NCBI GenBank assembly: GCA_937907495.1
Contig: CALESS010000161.1
Coordinates: 1-6,763, forward strand
Direction: 5' to 3'
DNA: 6,763 nucleotides
Source: an uncultured Anaerolineaceae bacterium
GTDB lineage: Bacteria > Chloroflexota > Anaerolineae > Anaerolineales > Anaerolineaceae
The translations under genes and the position numbers were made by a program. Positions 4,856 to 6,763 of the stretch are shown here, one piece after another. Each line of letters starts with the position of its first letter. The stretch's first letter is position 1. Under the pieces are notes generated by a model. That model saw only the letters and a list, made by a program, of their open reading frames with translations. It did no database searches and had not been told where the DNA came from.

Positions 4856-5136
4856 CCTTCACGCTGGAATTTATGGGTTTGCCGCGCAGCCTGGTGGGAC
4901 AAAAGACCGTTTCCCTCAATTTTCCACCCTCCGCCACCTATCGGGATTTAGTCCGTCACCTGGCCGAGTCCTACCCTGCCCTGGTGAATTTGGTGATTGC
5001 CCCCGACGGCGAGAACTTCTTGAGTTCCAATATGTTTGTCATCAATGGGGACCTGGCCAACGCTGCCATGATATTAGATGAAGTCATCCCGGAAGATGCC
5101 CACCTGATCTTGATGTCGGTCATTACAGGCGGTTGA
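4852..5136 (+). CDS. MoaD/ThiS-like ubiquitin-fold sulfur carrier protein
   Basis: Protein of 94 residues with the pattern of a beta-grasp small carrier: an N-terminal hairpin, the PPSATYRDLVRHLAESYP helix region (23-40), FVINGDLA near the middle, and a final strand ending LMSVITGG. The C-terminal Gly93-Gly94 is the feature that lets MoaD, ThiS and relatives be adenylated and loaded with sulfur as a thiocarboxylate. No E1-like enzyme (MoeB/ThiF), MoaE or ThiG is in the window, so its pathway (molybdopterin, thiamine, cysteine or another) is open. The start at 4852 is supported by GGAGG (4843-4847) 4 bases upstream and by the ATGA overlap with DUF951. An upstream in-frame extension to 4693 is an out-of-phase reading of the DUF951 gene. 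Confidence 0.78.
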   Translation: MTFTLEFMGLPRSLVGQKTVSLNFPPSATYRDLVRHLAESYPALVNLVIAPDGENFLSSNMFVINGDLANAAMILDEVIPEDAHLILMSVITGG

Positions 5137-5263
5137 GCCGGGCGGAAACCTCTCACTGCTGCCGCAGGTGGATCCACTTTCCCGCTAAAGGCCAACTTTC
5201 AGGTAAAATTTAGGAGCGGGCTCTTGTCAGCCGGCCTGCAACTCTCGCATCAAAGGTCAAACA
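5137..5263 (+). promoter_or_regulatory. gatC upstream region: possible promoter and palindromes
   Basis: This 127-base gap contains a possible -10 box TAAAAT (5204-5209) without a good -35, implying a leader of roughly 48 bases. A perfect 10-bp palindrome GTGGATCCAC lies at 5168-5177. CCCGCT (5181-5186) and AGCGGG (5215-5220) form an inverted repeat that brackets the possible -10 box. AAAGG (5252-5256) is a modest Shine-Dalgarno 7 bases before the gatC ATG. No terminator with a T tract is visible after the carrier gene, so gatC may also be reached by read-through. Confidence 0.35.
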
Positions 5264-5584
5264 ATGAGCGATCCAATCACCCCCGAAATCTTCAACCACC
5301 TGGTGGAACTGGCCGCCCTGGAGCTGCAACCCGAGGAAGCCGAGTACATCCGCCGCCAACTCAACAACCAACTCAAGGCCATCAACGAACTGGTGGCTAT
5401 TCCCCTGGCGGAGGATGTTCAACCCGCCGCCCACGGGGTGCCCTATTCCCCGCAAAGCAGCCCGGCCCCGCGCCCGGATGAGTGGTATCCCTACCCCGAT
5501 CCGGCGGGTATTCTGGCCCAGGCACCCGAAACCGAAGATGGTTACATCGTCGTGCCGGATATTCCGCACACCACGTTAGGATAA
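5264..5584 (+). CDS. gatC: Asp-tRNA(Asn)/Glu-tRNA(Gln) amidotransferase subunit C
   Basis: GatC of 106 residues, a normal length. It is the small non-catalytic subunit that wraps around GatA and stabilises the GatA-GatB contact in the amidotransferase that converts misacylated Glu-tRNA(Gln) to Gln-tRNA(Gln), and Asp-tRNA(Asn) to Asn-tRNA(Asn) in many bacteria. The N-terminal helical pair (ITPEIFNHLVELAALEL, 5-21, then EEAEYIRRQLNNQLKAINEL) is typical, as is the C-terminal AQAPETEDGYIVVPDI that threads through GatA. It is followed after 5 bases by gatA; AGGA overlapping its TAA stop is the likely gatA ribosome site. Unlike several other genes here, it has a leader and a Shine-Dalgarno sequence. 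Confidence 0.93.
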   Translation: MSDPITPEIFNHLVELAALELQPEEAEYIRRQLNNQLKAINELVAIPLAEDVQPAAHGVPYSPQSSPAPRPDEWYPYPDPAGILAQAPETEDGYIVVPDIPHTTLG

Positions 5585-5589
5585 GCCCC

Positions 5590-6763
5590 ATGGAACTTTG
5601 CGACCTTACCGTTCAGGAAATGAGCGACCTGCTGAAGAAGCGCCAGATTTCCGCTGCCGAATTGCTCGATTCTCACCTCCAGCGCATCCAAAAGGTGGAT
5701 GGCCGGCCAGGCGCACTGGATTCCGGCGAATTGACCGCTGAAGATCGCCGGCACGTCCACGCCTTCATCACAATCACCGAGGAGCGCGCCCGTCAGCAGG
5801 CGGCGGAAGTTGACCGCAAACTGGCCGCCGGAGAAGACCCCGGCCTGCTGGGGGGCATTCCGGTCTCGGTTAAAGATATTTTCAACGTCAAAGGTACGCC
5901 CTCCACGGCTGCCTCTCGCATCCTGGCCAATTACACTGCCCCCTATACTGCCACCCCCGTGGAACGAATGGAAGCTGCCGGGGCGGTGGTGATCGGCAAG
6001 GTTAACCTGGATGAGTTCACCTACGGCTCCTCCAATGAATCCTCAGCCTTTCAACCCGCGCCGCGCAACCCGTGGAATACCAGCCGGGTGCCGGGCGGAT
6101 CCTCGGGCGGCTCCACCGCATCGGTGGCTGCCGGCGAAGCCGCACTCTCGCTGGGCACAGATACCGCCGGTTCTATCCGCCAGCCGGCAGCCTTCTGCGG
6201 CGTAGTGGGCATGAAGCCGACTTATGGGCGCGTCTCACGGTATGGGCTGATCGCCTTCGGCTCTTCGCTGGATTGTCCCGGCCCGGTTGCCCGCACGGTT
6301 ACGGACGCTGCCCGGATGCTGCAAGTGATTGCCGGGCCGGACCGCCGCGACAGCACCGCCGCAAACCTGCCCGTGGAAGATTACCTGGCGGCCCTCCAGC
6401 AAAGCGTGCGCGGCTTGCGGATTGGCCTTTCGCCGGATTACTTCCGCATCGAATTCCCCAATCCACAAACCGGGGAGTACGAACAGTCGCCCATCCCGGC
6501 TGAAATGGAAACTTCCGTTCGCCAGGCGGCGGAACTGCTGGCTGCCCTGGGAGCGGAGATTGTGGAGGATGTGCCGATGCCCAACACCCGCTACGGCATT
6601 CCGGCCTATTTCGTCATCAGCCGCGTGGAGGCGGCCTCCAACCTGCACCGTTTTGACGGGGTTAAGTATGGTTATCGCACCCCGCAGCCCAACCTGGATC
6701 TTAAAACCCTCTACCGCCGGACGCGCGGCCAGGGTTTTGGCCCGCAACCCAAACTGCGCATTT
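5590..6763 (+). CDS. gatA: Asp-tRNA(Asn)/Glu-tRNA(Gln) amidotransferase subunit A (3' end outside window)
   Basis: The first 391 residues of GatA, the amidase-signature subunit that hydrolyses glutamine and feeds ammonia through a tunnel to GatB. The catalytic Ser-cisSer-Lys triad is intact: Lys95 in VSVKDIF, Ser171 in PGGSSGGS, and the nucleophile Ser195 in DTAGSIR. The 24-residue distance between the two serines is the same as in other amidase-signature enzymes. Further family blocks are GKVNLDEFTYGSSNE and GMKPTYGRVSRYGLIAFGSSLD. Lys95 is about 15 residues later than in compact GatA proteins because of a polar insertion near residues 38-55 (DGRPGALDSGELTAEDRR). The frame is open to the last base and needs roughly 100 more residues. 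The start is fixed by AGGA (5578-5581) 8 bases upstream. gatB is not in view. Confidence 0.96.
   Translation, partial: MELCDLTVQEMSDLLKKRQISAAELLDSHLQRIQKVDGRPGALDSGELTAEDRRHVHAFITITEERARQQAAEVDRKLAAGEDPGLLGGIPVSVKDIFNVKGTPSTAASRILANYTAPYTATPVERMEAAGAVVIGKVNLDEFTYGSSNESSAFQPAPRNPWNTSRVPGGSSGGSTASVAAGEAALSLGTDTAGSIRQPAAFCGVVGMKPTYGRVSRYGLIAFGSSLDCPGPVARTVTDAARMLQVIAGPDRRDSTAANLPVEDYLAALQQSVRGLRIGLSPDYFRIEFPNPQTGEYEQSPIPAEMETSVRQAAELLAALGAEIVEDVPMPNTRYGIPAYFVISRVEAASNLHRFDGVKYGYRTPQPNLDLKTLYRRTRGQGFGPQPKLRI

Noticed and set aside
5164..5180. Rho-independent terminator after the sulfur carrier gene
   Set aside because: The palindrome GTGGATCCAC has no loop and no T tract after it on the plus strand.

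Overview
The window is GC-rich, densely coded bacterial chromosome with housekeeping genes. No mobile element, CRISPR array, rRNA or tRNA is visible. Gene content (GatCA amidotransferase, DUF951, a YqeK-like HD hydrolase, an M50 protease, a GIY-YIG protein) and the style of the proteins suggest a Chloroflexota (Anaerolineae-like) bacterium. That placement is an inference without database support.

Layout. Bases 1-263 hold no convincing gene but several inverted repeats and hairpins, ending in a TATAAT box placed exactly for a leaderless transcript of the first gene. The plus-strand gene at 264-872 encodes a YqeK-type HD-domain hydrolase. Bases 873-1196 are non-coding: a candidate terminator for the minus strand, a decayed hydrophobic reading frame, and a long imperfect hairpin resembling a dispersed intergenic repeat. 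From 4606 down to 1197, five minus-strand genes form a tight operon: M50 site-2 protease, TyrA-like NAD-binding dehydrogenase, small GIY-YIG protein, galactokinase, and an unrecognised two-helix membrane protein. Junctions range from a 4-base overlap to a 5-base gap.

A 33-base divergent intergenic (4607-4639) separates this operon from the plus-strand pair DUF951 and a MoaD/ThiS-like beta-grasp protein ending in Gly-Gly. The pair is joined by an ATGA overlap. After a 127-base gap come gatC and gatA (cut by the window end), encoding two subunits of the Glu-tRNA(Gln)/Asp-tRNA(Asn) amidotransferase.

The most notable signals concern expression. Three genes (264, 4606, 4640) have TATAAT exactly 6 bases before ATG and no Shine-Dalgarno sequence, so each A of ATG is the expected +1. 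The two divergent ones also carry TGn extensions of the -10 box. The GIY-YIG gene seems to start at a rare ATT codon served by a well-placed GGAGGA. The TyrA-like protein has Tyr where the catalytic His of prephenate dehydrogenases is expected. I see no clearly new multi-gene system. The nearest candidates are the conserved-looking but functionally mixed minus operon and the DUF951/sulfur-carrier pair.
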